A DNA stretch of 64,000 nucleotides, from the NCBI RefSeq assembly GCF_000499845.2, contig NC_023749.2:26306375-26370374 (forward strand). The letters run 5' to 3'. A program made the translations under genes and the position numbers. Of the stretch, positions 23,801 through 36,830 are shown in pieces (position 1 is the stretch's first letter; each line of letters starts with the position of its first letter). The notes beneath the pieces were generated by a model. That model made no database searches, had not been told where the DNA came from, and saw only the letters and a list, made by a program, of their open reading frames with translations. This DNA is from Phaseolus vulgaris. Lineage: Eukaryota; Streptophyta; Magnoliopsida; Fabales; Fabaceae.

Positions 23801-26800
23801 CTTTGAAAAACAATTTCATGTGTTAAAATTGTGTTTTCATATGTTTAATACTTCTTTCATTTACAATCTAAGGTTTTATAACCTTGGAAACTATAAGAAA
23901 GTGAATGTTCTGTATAATAATGGTTTAAAAGTATCTTAACTATTGCAAACAAGCGTATTACTTTATTAAATGTTTGCAACTTGTTCTTTTCGCTATTAAT
24001 TGATTGAAAACACTTATGATATCTTTGAAAACCAATTTCATGTGTTAAAATTGTGTTTTGATTTCTTTTACAATCTTAGTCTATTAATTGTTTGAAACAC
24101 TTATGAATATCTTTGAAAAACAATTTCATGTGTTTAAAATTGTGTTTTCAAATGCTTAATATATTTTTGACAATCTAAGGTCTATTAATTGATTCAAACA
24201 CTTATGATACCTTTGAAAAACCATTTCATGGGTTCAAATTATATTTTAATATGTTTAATACTTCTTTTACAATCTAAGGTCTATTAATTGATTGAAACAC
24301 TTATGATATCTTTAAAATACAATTTCATGTGTTAAAATTCGGTTTGATATGTTTAATACTTCTTTCATTTACAATCTAAGGTTTTATAACCTTGGAAACT
24401 ATAACAAAGCGAATGTTCTGTATAATAATAGTTTAAAAGTATCTTAACTATTGAAAACAAGCGTATTACTTAACTAAATGTTTGCAACTTGTTCTTTTCG
24501 CTATTAATTGATTGAAAACACTTATGATACCTTTGAAAACCAATTTCATGTGTTAAAATTGTGTTTTGATTTGATTTACAATCTTAGTCTATTAATTGAT
24601 TGAAACACTTATGAATATCTTTGAAAAACAATTTCATGTGTTAAAATTGTGTTTTGATATGTTTAATACTTCTTTCATATACAATCTAAGGTTTTATAAC
24701 CTTGGAAACTATAAGAAAGTGAATGTTCTGTATAATAATAGTTTAAAAGTATCTTAACTATTGAAAACAAGCGTATTACTTTATTAAATGTTTGCAACTT
24801 GTTCTTTTCGCTATTAATTGATTGAAAACACTTATGATATCTTTGAAAACCAATTTCATGTGTTAAAATTGTGTTTTGATTTCTTTTACAATCTTAGTCT
24901 ATTAATTGTTTGAAACACTTATGAATATCTTTGAAAAACAATTTCATGTGTTTAAAATTGTGTTTTCAAATGCTTAATATATTTTTGACAATCTAAGGTC
25001 TATTAATTGATTCAAACACTTATGATACCTTTGAAAAACCATTTCATGGGTTCAAATTATATTTTAATATGTTCAATACTTCTTTTACAATCTAAGGTCT
25101 ATTAATTGATTGAAACACTTATGATATCTTTAAAATACAATTTCATGTGTTAAAATTCGGTTTTGATATGTTTAATACTTCTTTCATTTACAATCTAAGG
25201 TTTTATAACCTTGGAAACTATAACAAAGCGAATGTTCTGTATAATAATAGTTTAAAAGTATCTTAACTATTGAAAACAAGCGTATTACTTAACTAAATGT
25301 TTGCAACTTGTTCTTTTCGCTATTAATTGATTGAAAACACTTATGATACCTTTGAAAACCAATTTCATGTGTTAAAATTGTGTTTTGATTTGATTTACAA
25401 TCTTAGTCTATTAATTGATTGAAACACTTATGAATATCTTTGAAAAACAATTTCATGTGTTAAAATTGTGTTTTGATATGTTTAATACTTCTTTCATTTA
25501 CAATCTAAGGTTTTATAACCTTGGAAACTATAAGAAAGTGAATGTTCTGTATAATAATAGTTTAAAAGTATCTTAACTATTGAAAACAAGCGTATTACTT
25601 TATTAAATGTTTGCAACTTGTTCTTTTCGCTATTAATTGATTGAAAACACTTGTGATATCTTTGAAAACCAATTTCATGTGTTAAAATTGTGTTTTGATT
25701 TCTTTTACAATCTTAGTCTATTAATTGTTTGAAACACTTATGAATATCTTTGAAAAACAATTTCATGTGTTTAAAATTGTGTTTTCAAATGCTTAATATA
25801 TTTTTTACAATCTAAGGTCTATTAATTGATTCAAACACTTATGATACCTTTGAAAAACCATTTCATGGGTTCAAATTATATTGTAATATGTTCAATACTT
25901 CTTTTACAATCTAAGGTCTATTAATTGATTGAAACACTTATGATATCTTTAAAATACAATTTCATGTGTTAAAATTCGGTTTTGATATGTTTAATACTTC
26001 TTTCATTTACAATCTAAGGTTTTATAACCTTGGAAACTATAACAAAGTGAATGTTCTGTATAATAATAGTTTAAAAGTATCTTAACTATTGAAAACAAGC
26101 GTATTACTTAACTAAATGTTTGCACCTTGTTCTTTTCGCTATTAATTGATTGAAAACACTTATGATACCTTTGAAAAGCAATTTCATGTGTTAAAATTGT
26201 GTTTTGATTTGATTTACAATCTTAATCTATTAATTGATTGAAACACTTATGAATATCTTTGAAAAACAATTTCATGTGTTAAAATTGTGTTTTCATATGT
26301 TTAATACTTCTTTCATTTACAATCTAAGGTTTTATAACCTTGGAAACTATAAGAAAGTGAATGTTCTGTATAATAATGGTTTAAAAGTATCTTAACTATT
26401 GCAAACAAGCGTATTACTTTATTAAATGTTTGCAACTTGTTCTTTTCGCTATTAATTGATTGAAAACACTTATGATATCTTTGAAAACCAATTTCATGTG
26501 TTAAAATTGTGTTTTGATTTCTTTTACAATCTTAGTCTATTAATTGTTTGAAACACTTATGAATATCTTTGAAAAACAATTTCATGTGTTTAAAATTGTG
26601 TTTTCAAATGCTTAATATATTTTTGACAATCTAAGGTCTATTAATTGATTCAAACACTTATGATACCTTTGAAAAACCATTTCATGGGTTCAAATTATAT
26701 TTTAATATGTTTAATACTTCTTTTACAATCTAAGGTCTATTAATTGATTGAAACACTTATGATATCTTTAAAATACAATTTCATGTGTTAAAATTCGGTT

Positions 26801-29800
26801 TGATATGTTTAATACTTCTTTCATTTACAATCTAAGGTTTTATAACCTTGGAAACTATAACAAAGCGAATGTTCTGTATAATAATAGTTTAAAAGTATCT
26901 TAACTATTGAAAACAAGCGTATTACTTAACTAAATGTTTGCAACTTGTTCTTTTCGCTATTAATTGATTGAAAACACTTATGATACCTTTGAAAACCAAT
27001 TTCATGTGTTAAAATTGTGTTTTGATTTGATTTACAATCTTAGTCTATTAATTGATTGAAACACTTATGAATATCTTTGAAAAACAATTTCATGTGTTAA
27101 AATTGTGTTTTGATATGTTTAATACTTCTTTCATATACAATCTAAGGTTTTATAACCTTGGAAACTATAAGAAAGTGAATGTTCTGTATAATAATAGTTT
27201 AAAAGTATCTTAACTATTGAAAACAAGCGTATTACTTTATTAAATGTTTGCAACTTGTTCTTTTCGCTATTAATTGATTGAAAACACTTATGATATCTTT
27301 GAAAACCAATTTCATGTGTTAAAATTGTGTTTTGATTTCTTTTACAATCTTAGTCTATTAATTGTTTGAAACACTTATGAATATCTTTGAAAAACAATTT
27401 CATGTGTTTAAAATTGTGTTTTCAAATGCTTAATATATTTTTGACAATCTAAGGTCTATTAATTGATTCAAACACTTATGATACCTTTGAAAAACCATTT
27501 CATGGGTTCAAATTATATTTTAATATGTTCAATACTTCTTTTACAATCTAAGGTCTATTAATTGATTGAAACACTTATGATATCTTTAAAATACAATTTC
27601 ATGTGTTAAAATTCGGTTTTGATATGTTTAATACTTCTTTCATTTACAATCTAAGGTTTTATAACCTTGGAAACTATAACAAAGCGAATGTTCTGTATAA
27701 TAATAGTTTAAAAGTATCTTAACTATTGAAAACAAGCGTATTACTTAACTAAATGTTTGCAACTTGTTCTTTTCGCTATTAATTGATTGAAAACACTTAT
27801 GATACCTTTGAAAACCAATTTCATGTGTTAAAATTGTGTTTTGATTTGATTTACAATCTTAGTCTATTAATTGATTGAAACACTTATGAATATCTTTGAA
27901 AAACAATTTCATGTGTTAAAATTGTGTTTTGATATGTTTAATACTTCTTTCATTTACAATCTAAGGTTTTATAACCTTGGAAACTATAAGAAAGTGAATG
28001 TTCTGTATAATAATAGTTTAAAAGTATCTTAACTATTGAAAACAAGCGTATTACTTTATTAAATGTTTGCAACTTGTTCTTTTCGCTATTAATTGATTGA
28101 AAACACTTGTGATATCTTTGAAAACCAATTTCATGTGTTAAAATTGTGTTTTGATTTCTTTTACAATCTTAGTCTATTAATTGTTTGAAACACTTATGAA
28201 TATCTTTGAAAAACAATTTCATGTGTTTAAAATTGTGTTTTCAAATGCTTAATATATTTTTTACAATCTAAGGTCTATTAATTGATTCAAACACTTATGA
28301 TACCTTTGAAAAACCATTTCATGGGTTCAAATTATATTGTAATATGTTCAATACTTCTTTTACAATCTAAGGTCTATTAATTGATTGAAACACTTATGAT
28401 ATCTTTAAAATACAATTTCATGTGTTAAAATTCGGTTTTGATATGTTTAATACTTCTTTCATTTACAATCTAAGGTTTTATAACCTTGGAAACTATAACA
28501 AAGTGAATGTTCTGTATAATAATAGTTTAAAAGTATCTTAACTATTGAAAACAAGCGTATTACTTAACTAAATGTTTGCACCTTGTTCTTTTCGCTATTA
28601 ATTGATTGAAAACACTTATGATACCTTTGAAAAGCAATTTCATGTGTTAAAATTGTGTTTTGATTTGATTTACAATCTTAATCTATTAATTGATTGAAAC
28701 ACTTATGAATATCTTTGAAAAACAATTTCATGTGTTAAAATTGTGTTTTCATATGTTTAATACTTCTTTCATTTACAATCTAAGGTTTTATAACCTTGGA
28801 AACTATAAGAAAGTGAATGTTCTGTATAATAATGGTTTAAAAGTATCTTAACTATTGCAAACAAGCGTATTACTTTATTAAATGTTTGCAACTTGTTCTT
28901 TTCGCTATTAATTGATTGAAAACACTTATGATATCTTTGAAAACCAATTTCATGTGTTAAAATTGTGTTTTGATTTCTTTTACAATCTTAGTCTATTAAT
29001 TGTTTGAAACACTTATGAATATCTTTGAAAAACAATTTCATGTCTTTAAAATTGTGTTTTCATATGCTTAATATAGTTTTTACAATCTAAGGTCTATTAA
29101 TTGATTCAAACACTTATGATACCTTTGAAAAACCATTTCATGGGTTCAAATTATATTTTGATATGTTCAATACTTCTTTTACAATCTAAGGTCTATTAAT
29201 TGCTTGAAACACTTATGATATCTTTAAAATACAATTTCATGTGTTAAAATTGGGTTTTGATATGTTTAATACATCTTTCATTTACAATCTAAGGTTTTAT
29301 AACCTAGGAAACTATAACAAAGTCAATGTTCTGTATAATAATAGTTTAAAAGTATCTTAACTATTGAAAACAAACGTATTACTTAACTAAATGTTTGCCA
29401 CTTGTTCTTTTCGCTATTAATTGATTGAAAACACTTATGATACCTTTGAAAACCAATTTCATGTGTTAAAATTGTGTTTTGATTTGATTTACAATCTTAA
29501 TCTATTAATTGATTCAAACACTTATGATTATCTTTGAAAAAATATTTCATGTATTAAAATTGTGTTTTGATATTTTTATTACTTCTTTCATTTACAATCT
29601 AAGGTTTTATAACCTTGGAAACTATAACAAAGTGAATGTTCTGTATAATAATAGTTTAAAAGTATCTTAACTATTGAAAACAAGCGTATTACTTAACTAA
29701 ATGTTTGCAACTTGTTCTTTTCGCTATTAATTCATTGAAAACACTTATGATATCTTTGAAAACCAATTTCATGTGTTAAAATTGTGTTTTGATTTGATTT

Positions 29801-32748
29801 ACAATCTTAGTCTATTAATTGATTGAAACACTTATGAATATCTTTGAAAAACAATTTCATGTGTTAAAATTGTGTTTTGATATGTTTAATACTTCTTTCA
29901 TTTATAATCTAAGGTTTTATAACCTTGGAAACTATAAGAAAGTGAATGTTCTGTATAATAATAGTTTAAAAGTATCTTAACTATTGAAAACAAGCGTATT
30001 ACTTTATTAAATGTTTGCAACTTGTTCTTTTCGCTATTAATTGATTGAAAACACTTATGATATCTTTGAAAACCAATTTCATGTGTTAAAATTGTGTTTT
30101 GATTTCTTTTACAATCTTAGTCTATTAATTGTTTGAAACACTTATGAATATCTTTGAAAAACAATTTCATGTGTTTAAAATTGTGTTTTCATATGCTTAA
30201 TATATTTTTTACAATCTAAGGTCTATTAATTGATTCAAACACTTATGATACCTTTGAAAAACCATTTCATGGGTTCAAATTATATTTTGATATGTTCAAT
30301 ACTTCTTTTACAATCTAAGGTCTATTAATTGCTTGAAACACTTATGATATCTTTAAAATACAATTTCATGTGTTAAAATTGGGTTTTGATATGTTTAATA
30401 CATCTTTCATTTACAATCTAAGGTTTTATAACCTTGGAAACTATAACAAAGTCAATGTTCTGTATAATAATAGTTTAAAAGTATCTTAACTATTGAAAAC
30501 AAACGTATTACTTAACTAAATGTTTGCCACTTGTTCTTTTCGCTACTAATTGATTGAAAACACTTATGATATCTTTGAAAACCAATTTCATGTGTTAAAA
30601 TTGTGTTTTGATTTGATTTACAATCTTAATCTATTAATTGATTGAAACACTTATGATTATCTTTGAAAAACAATTTCATGTATTAAAATTGTGTTTTGAT
30701 ATTTTTAATACTTCTTTCATTTACAATCTAAGGTTTTAAAACCTTGGAAACTATAACAAAGTGAATGTTCTGTATAATAATAGTTTAAAAGTGTCTTAAC
30801 TATTGAAAACAAGCGTATTACTTAACTAAATGTTTGCAATTTGTTCTTTTTCGCTATTAATTCATTGAAAACACTTATGATATCTTTGAAAACCAATTTC
30901 ATGTGTTAAAATTGTGTTTTGATTTCTTTTTCAATCTTAGTCTATTAATTGATTGAAACACTTATGAATATCTTTGAAAAACAATTTCATGTGTTAAAAT
31001 TGTGTTTTGATATGTTTAATACTTCTTTCATTTACAATCTAAGGTTTTATAACCTTGGAAACTATAAGAAAGTGAATGTTCTGTATAATAATAGTTTAAA
31101 AGTATCTTAACTATTGAAAACAAGCGTATTACTTAACTAAATGTTTGCAACTTGTTCTTTTCGCTATTAATTGATTGAAAACACTTATGATATCTTTGAA
31201 AACCAATTTCATGTGTTAAAATTGTGTTTTGATTTGTTTTACAATCTTAGTCTATTAATTGATTGAAACACATATGAATATCTTTGAAAAACAATTTCAT
31301 GTGTTTAAAATTGTGTTTTCATATGCTTAATATATTTTTTACAATCTAAGGTCTATTAATTGATTCAAACACTTATGATACCTTTGAAAAACCATTTCAT
31401 GTGTTCACATTATATTTTGATATGTTCAATACTTCTTTTACAATCTAAGGTTTTATAACCTTGGAAACTATAAGAAAGTGAATGTTCTGTATAATAATAG
31501 TTTAAAAGTATCTTAACTATTAAAAACAAGCGTATTACTTTATTAAATGTTTGCAACTTGTTCTTTTCGCTATTAATTGATTGAAAACACTTATGATATA
31601 TTTGAAAACCAATTTCATGTGTTAAAATTGTGTTTTGATTTCTTTTACAATCTTAGTCTATTAATTGTTTGAAACACTTATGAATATCTTTGAAAAACAA
31701 TTTCATGTGTTTAAAATTGTGTTTTCATATGCTTAATATATTTTTTACAATCTAAGGTCTATTAATTGATTCAAACACTTATGATACCTTTGAAAAACCA
31801 TTTCATGGGTTCAAATTATATTTTGATATGTTCAATACTTCTTTTACAATCTAAGGTCTATTAATTGCTTGAAACACTTATGATATCTTTAAAATACAAT
31901 TTCATGTGTTAAAATTGGGTTTTGATATGTTTAATACTTCTTTCATTTACAATCTAAGGTTTTATAACCTTGGAAACTATAACAAAGTGAATGTTCTGTA
32001 TAATAATAGTTTAAAAGTATCTTAACTATTGAAAACAAACGTATTACTTAACTAAATGTTTGCCACTTGTTCTTTTCGCTATTAATTGATTGAAAACACT
32101 TATGATACCTTTGAAAACCAATTTCATGTGTTAAAATTGTGTTTTGATTTGATTTACAATCTTAATCTATTAATTGATTGAAACACTTATGATTATCTTT
32201 GAAAAACAATTTCATGTATTAAAATTGTGTTTTGATATTTTTAATACTTCTTTCATTTACAATCTAAGGTTTTAAAACCTTGGAAACTATAACAAAGTGA
32301 ATGTTCTGTATAATAATAGTTTAAAAGTGTCTTAACTATTGAAAACAAGCGTATTACTTAACTAAATGTTTGCAATTTGTTCTTTTCGCTATTAATTCAT
32401 TGAAAACACTTATGATATCTTTGAAAACCAATTTCATGTGTTAAAATTGTGTTTTGATTTCTTTTACAATCTTAGTCTATTAATTGATTGAAACACTTAT
32501 GAATATCTTTGAAAAACAATTTCATGTGTTTAAAATTGTGTTTTCATATGCTTAATATATTTTTTATAATCTAAGGTCTATTAATTGATTCAAACACTTA
32601 TGATACCTTTGAAAAACCATTTCATGTGTTCAAATAATATTTTGATATGTTCAATACTTCTTTTACAATCTAAGGTCTATTAATTGGTTGAAACACTTAT
32701 GATATCTTTAAAAAACAATTTCATGTGTTAAAATTGGGTTTTGATATG
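14879..32748. repeat. 17.9-kb AT-rich satellite array with nested higher-order repeats
   Basis: The whole stretch is tandem repeats with no gene. Most modules begin CTATTAATTGATTG and fall into classes of about 87-88, 99, 100-101 and 222 bp. The 222-bp class carries an extra ~120-bp segment (starting TTTTATAACCTTGG, ending at TTCGCTATTAATTG). All share AACACTTATGA...CTTTGAAAAACAATTTCATGTGTT. In the centre a fixed six-module order (99+222+88+222+88+100) makes an ~819-bp unit, and three of these make a 2456-bp unit. Element A's LTR borders it on the left and element D's on the right. The small ORF at 17870-18058 is chance. I do not recognise the family; a centromeric or subtelomeric role is possible but not shown. 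Confidence 0.97.
22160..29035. repeat. Recently amplified 2456-bp higher-order repeat, about 2.8 copies
   Basis: Rare variants recur at exactly 2456-base intervals: CTTGTGATATC at 23194, 25650 and 28106; TGCACCTTG at 23665, 26121 and 28577; the one-base-short CGGTTTG at 24341 and 26797; a TTTTTGACAATC variant at 22531, 24987 and 27443, and at 24169 and 26625. Each 2456-bp unit holds three ~819-bp subunits. Homology starts to fade before about 22160 and after about 29035. This is the youngest part of the array. Confidence 0.93.
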
Positions 32749-33566
32749 TGATACTGCCTGTTGACCAAAACGTTGGAACTTGCCTCGTCAAACTTGGATC
32801 GACGTGTGCACCGCGTCAACCTCCGTCCTTCGTCACGATCCACCTCAAGAACCTGCAAAAGAACAGAGCGACGCCGCTGCGGCCGATCGCACTCCAACGC
32901 CCAAGTCAGTGACTGAACCACCAAATACTTCAAGAGTAACACTCAAGAACTCTCAAGGAACCGTGAACCAGTTCTCTCTGACAGTATGCTCAAGAACTCG
33001 CAAGCGTAAAGAATACAATCTGAACGTGTGTACCTCAGAAGTTCGTTGGGAAACCCTTATATACCTGGTTACTTTCTCTCTCCTGGCAGTTACGCACCTG
33101 GACACGTGGCTCGCATCCAGTCGTACACGTGCCATCATCTGGAGCCTCCTTGACTTGGGTGCTGCTTCTGACTCTCTTTTGGCTAAGTTAGTTATGCATG
33201 GTACTGCCCAGTGCATGGCTAACTTGGAGCGCGATCTCTACTGGGATTGGCGAGTTAGGGTGCCTTCGTACACCTTCCCTGTGGTCTCGCCGGCCGCCTT
33301 CATAATCTGCACCACCTTCATCTTCGGCGATGTGCTTGCTCCGGCGATCTCTAATCACTTGGTCGCTTGAGTTTACATCTGGTGACTTCATCTTTGACCC
33401 GGTGACCGCCGGTTCTGGTATGCTGGAGATCGGAGCACGCCAACTTCATAACTGGCGACTACACGAGACCCCGACTTCCTTCCCTTCTGCCAACCTGGCG
33501 TCTCGTCAACACGCCTATACCGTAGCTTGGTGCCACGTCATCACTCCCGACTACTAGGGCGGTACA
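32749..33566 (-). repeat. Element D 3' LTR (818 bp)
   Basis: Bounded by TGATACTGCC on the left and GGTACA on the right, like the A and B LTRs but clearly more diverged and slightly longer (818 against 792 bp). A minus-strand TATA box complement (CTTATATA) is near 33056-33063. Small ORFs crossing it in both directions are not conserved and are not annotated. Confidence 0.88.
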
Positions 33567-33579
33567 CAAGCCCCCCAGT
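33567..33579 (-). other. Polypurine tract of element D
   Basis: On the element strand this reads ACTGGGGGGCTTG directly before the 3' LTR start TGTACC. The same tract is at 43711-43723 in B. Next to it is a small perfect hairpin, AGTCTT-AAGCG-AAGACT, also conserved in B. Confidence 0.75.
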
Positions 33580-34162
33580 CTTAAGCGAAGACTTGTCCAG
33601 CGAAAAGACTAAAGGAGTCACGTCAATACCGATCTACGTGGCACTGGCGCAGAATTCCAAGCGGTTGTACTTTCTGCTTCTCTGACGCTCCACCAGACAC
33701 TCCTCCCATCGTTCAACACGTGGCTTCATCAACGGTTACCTTCAGTTAACGTTTGCGCTTCCCAAACCCATTTCGAAAAACCCTTAAACCCATTTCGCTC
33801 CACTGTTCCATCACTTTCTTCGTATTCTCAGACACTCCAACTCTCTTCTGCAAAAAGCTCTCAACGTTCTTCAACCTCCTGAATCACCAACTTCCTTCAT
33901 CACTCTTCCGATCATAAAAAGGTACTTCCTTTCCTTCTTCTGCTGGTTTTTCCTGCATTTTAACCGATTCCCATCATCCTTTAACTGTCTGGTGCATACG
34001 TTGTGGGTTGTTTTTTCCATTTCTCCTTTCCCGTAACTTAGGGCTTCGTCTTCGTTACAACGAACCTTCGTTCGTTCGTTTTTTCACCCTTCTTTCATGA
34101 TCGAGTCAGCCTCTGCGAGTCCTGATCACCTTTTCTTTTCTTCTTCCTTTGCAGCTTCCGCA
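33580..34162 (+). promoter_or_regulatory. Upstream region of D's antisense gene: CACGTG box and predicted 5' UTR intron
   Basis: This region is strongly conserved with B 43724-44305. It contains a G-box (CACGTG, 33717-33722) and, from AAAAAG|GTACTT (intron start 33922) to TTTGCAG (intron end 34154), a predicted intron in the 5' leader. The CACGTG and both splice sites are kept in B, which suggests a real plus-strand promoter and leader rather than chance. No clear TATA box was found. Confidence 0.45.
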
Positions 34163-36830
34163 ATGACTCGCTCAAAGATCACCCCAAATCCTCCTCCTTT
34201 GTCACGAAACCCCTCATCACAAGCACACAACCCACCGCGAGCACGTGGTGCTTCTTCTTCTCAGGCTGAGAGGCTTGCACCCTCCCGCCCCAACTTGGCT
34301 CAGGCCACTCCACCCGTCGCCGGAGGAGCCTCCGTGCCTTCTCCAGATTTCAAAAAACTGTACCCATGGGCCACCTCGACCTTGCTGAAGGAAACCTCCT
34401 CAGTAAACTCTGCTGGGGCGGTTCTTCGACTGACGAAAGGGGATGAGCCTCACCAATCGTTCCACAAGGAGCATGACGACAGAATGACGGTGCTACCTTG
34501 CCCCCCCGACCTAACAGTTTGCGCCGACGACAAGGGGAACAACGGCGGGTTGTTCTGCTTCGTCTACACCACCCTGTTCAAGAAGGTGAAACTTAGGTTT
34601 CCCTTCACTCGCTTTGAAAGGGAGCTTCTCACCGAGCTCGACATCGCCGCCGCCCAGCTCCATCCCAACAGCTGGGCGTTCGTACGGGCGTTCCAGATAA
34701 TGTGCGACCACTTGGGGCTGTCAGCGTCAGTGGACGTCTTCCTCTTTCTTTTTGAAGCCAAGCACCCAGGAGATCGCCTGTGGGTAAGCTTGAACTGGAT
34801 TGCTGGGAGGTCGATCCTCTCTATCTTCCAGCAATCCTACAAGGACTGGAAGGGCAAGTTCGTCCAGGTGCGCCCAAATGACAAGGACGCTTCTCTGCTC
34901 GACGGTTTCCCCTTGTATTGGGTAAACAAGGGGAACAAAGAGTCCAAAGGCAGCTTCAGGAGGCCAAGGAGTCCTGATAGCATGGGTGCCTTGGACAGGA
35001 ACCTATGCTTCTTCTGGAAGAGTGTGGCAGACGCCAACATTACCTTCCTCACCACCACGCTCATCTGCTTCGAGTTCTTCGAAGATCAACTCGAAATTCG
35101 CATAGGTTAGAACTCACCTCAACGTCTAAGTCTTTATTTTGACATTACCTCTGTTAACTGTTTCTGGGCGTCTTGTGCGTTGTGCGCAAGACTTTGGTTT
35201 TATTTTCTGCACCATTTATCGGCTTTTGCTGCATACTGCCTTATGTGTTTACCTTTTCTTCTGAACTAACCCATGTATCTTTGCAATTCTCTGAGCTAAC
35301 TCATGTATCTCTGCATTATGCAGATCGTATGTTGGGCCAAGGAAAACTTGCTGAACTGAGGGCACTCGCCCGAGCCCACGGGTTGGCATCGGGTTCCCAA
35401 ACCGTGCCAAACTCTGTGGTGGAGATCGCCGCCGCACAGGGCAGATCGCCACCCAAAGGCCCAACTCCTCCCGATGTCCAACCCGCCAACCAACGCAAAA
35501 AGCTTATCCTCACGAAACCAAAGAGGAAAGCCCCCCAAGTAGTCCACGAGGAAGAAGAAGAGGATGATGATGAGGCGACGGAAGATGGCCTTGTCACCAA
35601 GAGGAAGAGGGTGGCGCCTTCTTCACCATCTGCTCCACCCCCTCTTCCAACATCAACACCGCCATCCACACCCGCTCCGCCTCCAAGATTGCTTCCTCCA
35701 CCAGCTCCCGCCTCGCCAGTCCAAGCGGTTCCACTGGCGTCTGCGCCTCCTGTGGTTGAGGCCGCCGAGCCTAACTTCATGGAGGACCCCCGAGCGCCTC
35801 CACGCCTTATGTATCAGTTGGAGGGGGTCCTCCTTCAAATGCCTCAACCGCAAACTTTGCACCAATCGGGGATGAGGGTGCCCACAATTCTCCGATTCTG
35901 ATTACTGAATCCCCGACGTCGCCACCACGCCAAGAAGCACCCGCTGAGCAACCAACTCAAGAAGGTGGCGGCGAAAACCAACAACAAGCCCACCCAGTGC
36001 CTCCTCAAGCAAACCTCTCTCTTGAGGTCACGAGGATGTGGGAGCCCTTCTCAGCAAAACTAAAGATGATGGCGGAGGACTTCCCCGCCATTATATCTAA
36101 AGCTGTGGAGAGCTCCACCAGGAAGCTCCAGGATGACCTCTTCACACTCCGAGCTGAGAATAACTCCATAAGGATTGAGGCGGAGAGGTTATCCTGCAAT
36201 CTGACACTCGCCGAGATCGAGCACTCCCGAGTAGAAGATGCCATGAGCACCGAGCTCCGGGTGGCGCGCAAGGAGGCCACCGATCTACGCCATAAGGTGC
36301 AGCTCTTGGCTCAAGAGAAAATTAAGCTGGAGAGCAAGCTAGTACCTTATCGCGTCAAAGTGGCTGACCTGGAGGCCTTGATTAAAACTGACGCCGCCAA
36401 GGTGAAGAAGCTCGAACAAAGGTCAGCCGATCGGGAGGTCTTCCTGGGAAAGGTGGAAAAGGAGAGGGACGACACCATGGCTAAGCTTGCCGAAGCCAAC
36501 GAAGAAAAAAGGAAGATCGCCGCTGAACTGGGCCAGGTGCAGGTGGAATCTAAGAAGGTTGCTGAAGACCTTCTTCAAGCTCAGGAAACCATCGAAGAAC
36601 TCAAGAAGCAAGCTGAAGAGCTGAAGCAGCAGAACGAGGGGCTGAAGAAACAAACTGAAGAACTTAAGAAACAGATCGAAGAACTTAATCTGAGTTCTGC
36701 CCAGATTCTTGCTGCTGGATTCGAGGCCGCCCGGGAACAATTCGCCTGCCTGTTCCCCGATCTAGATCTTATTATGGTGTCCCTCAACAACGAGGTGGTG
36801 GATGGGAAGGTTGTTCCTGCTGAAGACTGA
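34163..36830 (+). pseudogene. Antisense gene of element D: gypsy-type transposon (PF04195-like) protein with coiled coil, one frameshift
   Basis: Two exons, reading opposite to the element. Exon 1, 34163-35105 (943 nt, exactly as long as B's), has a conserved start ATGACTCG just after a TTTGCAG acceptor. It encodes the domain with LYPWATSTLLKETSS, FTRFERELLTEL, AAQLHPNSWAFVRAF and LLDGFPLYWV, typical of the plant 'putative gypsy type transposon' family. The phase-1 intron 35106-35323 (ATAG|GTTAG...TATGCAG) must be removed, because the unspliced frame stops at once (GGT TAG). Exon 2 encodes a basic/acidic region, a Pro-rich region and a long coiled coil ending VVDGKVVPAED. Compared with B, one C is missing from a C-run at 35787-35791, shifting the frame, so this copy is probably dead. 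Earlier ATGs such as 34097 lie in the predicted leader intron. Confidence 0.75.

Noticed and set aside
14879..32748. CRISPR array or telomere repeat
   Set aside because: Modules are contiguous without unique spacers, and no TTTAGGG-type telomere units occur; context is a plant genome.
14879..32748. Naming the array a known centromere satellite
   Set aside because: The ~99-bp module length is suggestive for legumes, but I cannot compare sequences here, and length alone is not enough.
34097..34162. Earlier in-frame ATG for D's antisense gene
   Set aside because: In B the matching ATG (44239) is out of frame and lies within the predicted leader intron; the conserved start is ATGACTCG after the acceptor.
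35316..35780. 154-codon minus-strand ORF opposite the proline-rich region of D's antisense gene
   Set aside because: A shadow frame: Gly/Ser-rich complement of the proline codons; the same shadow occurs in B at 45540-45938.
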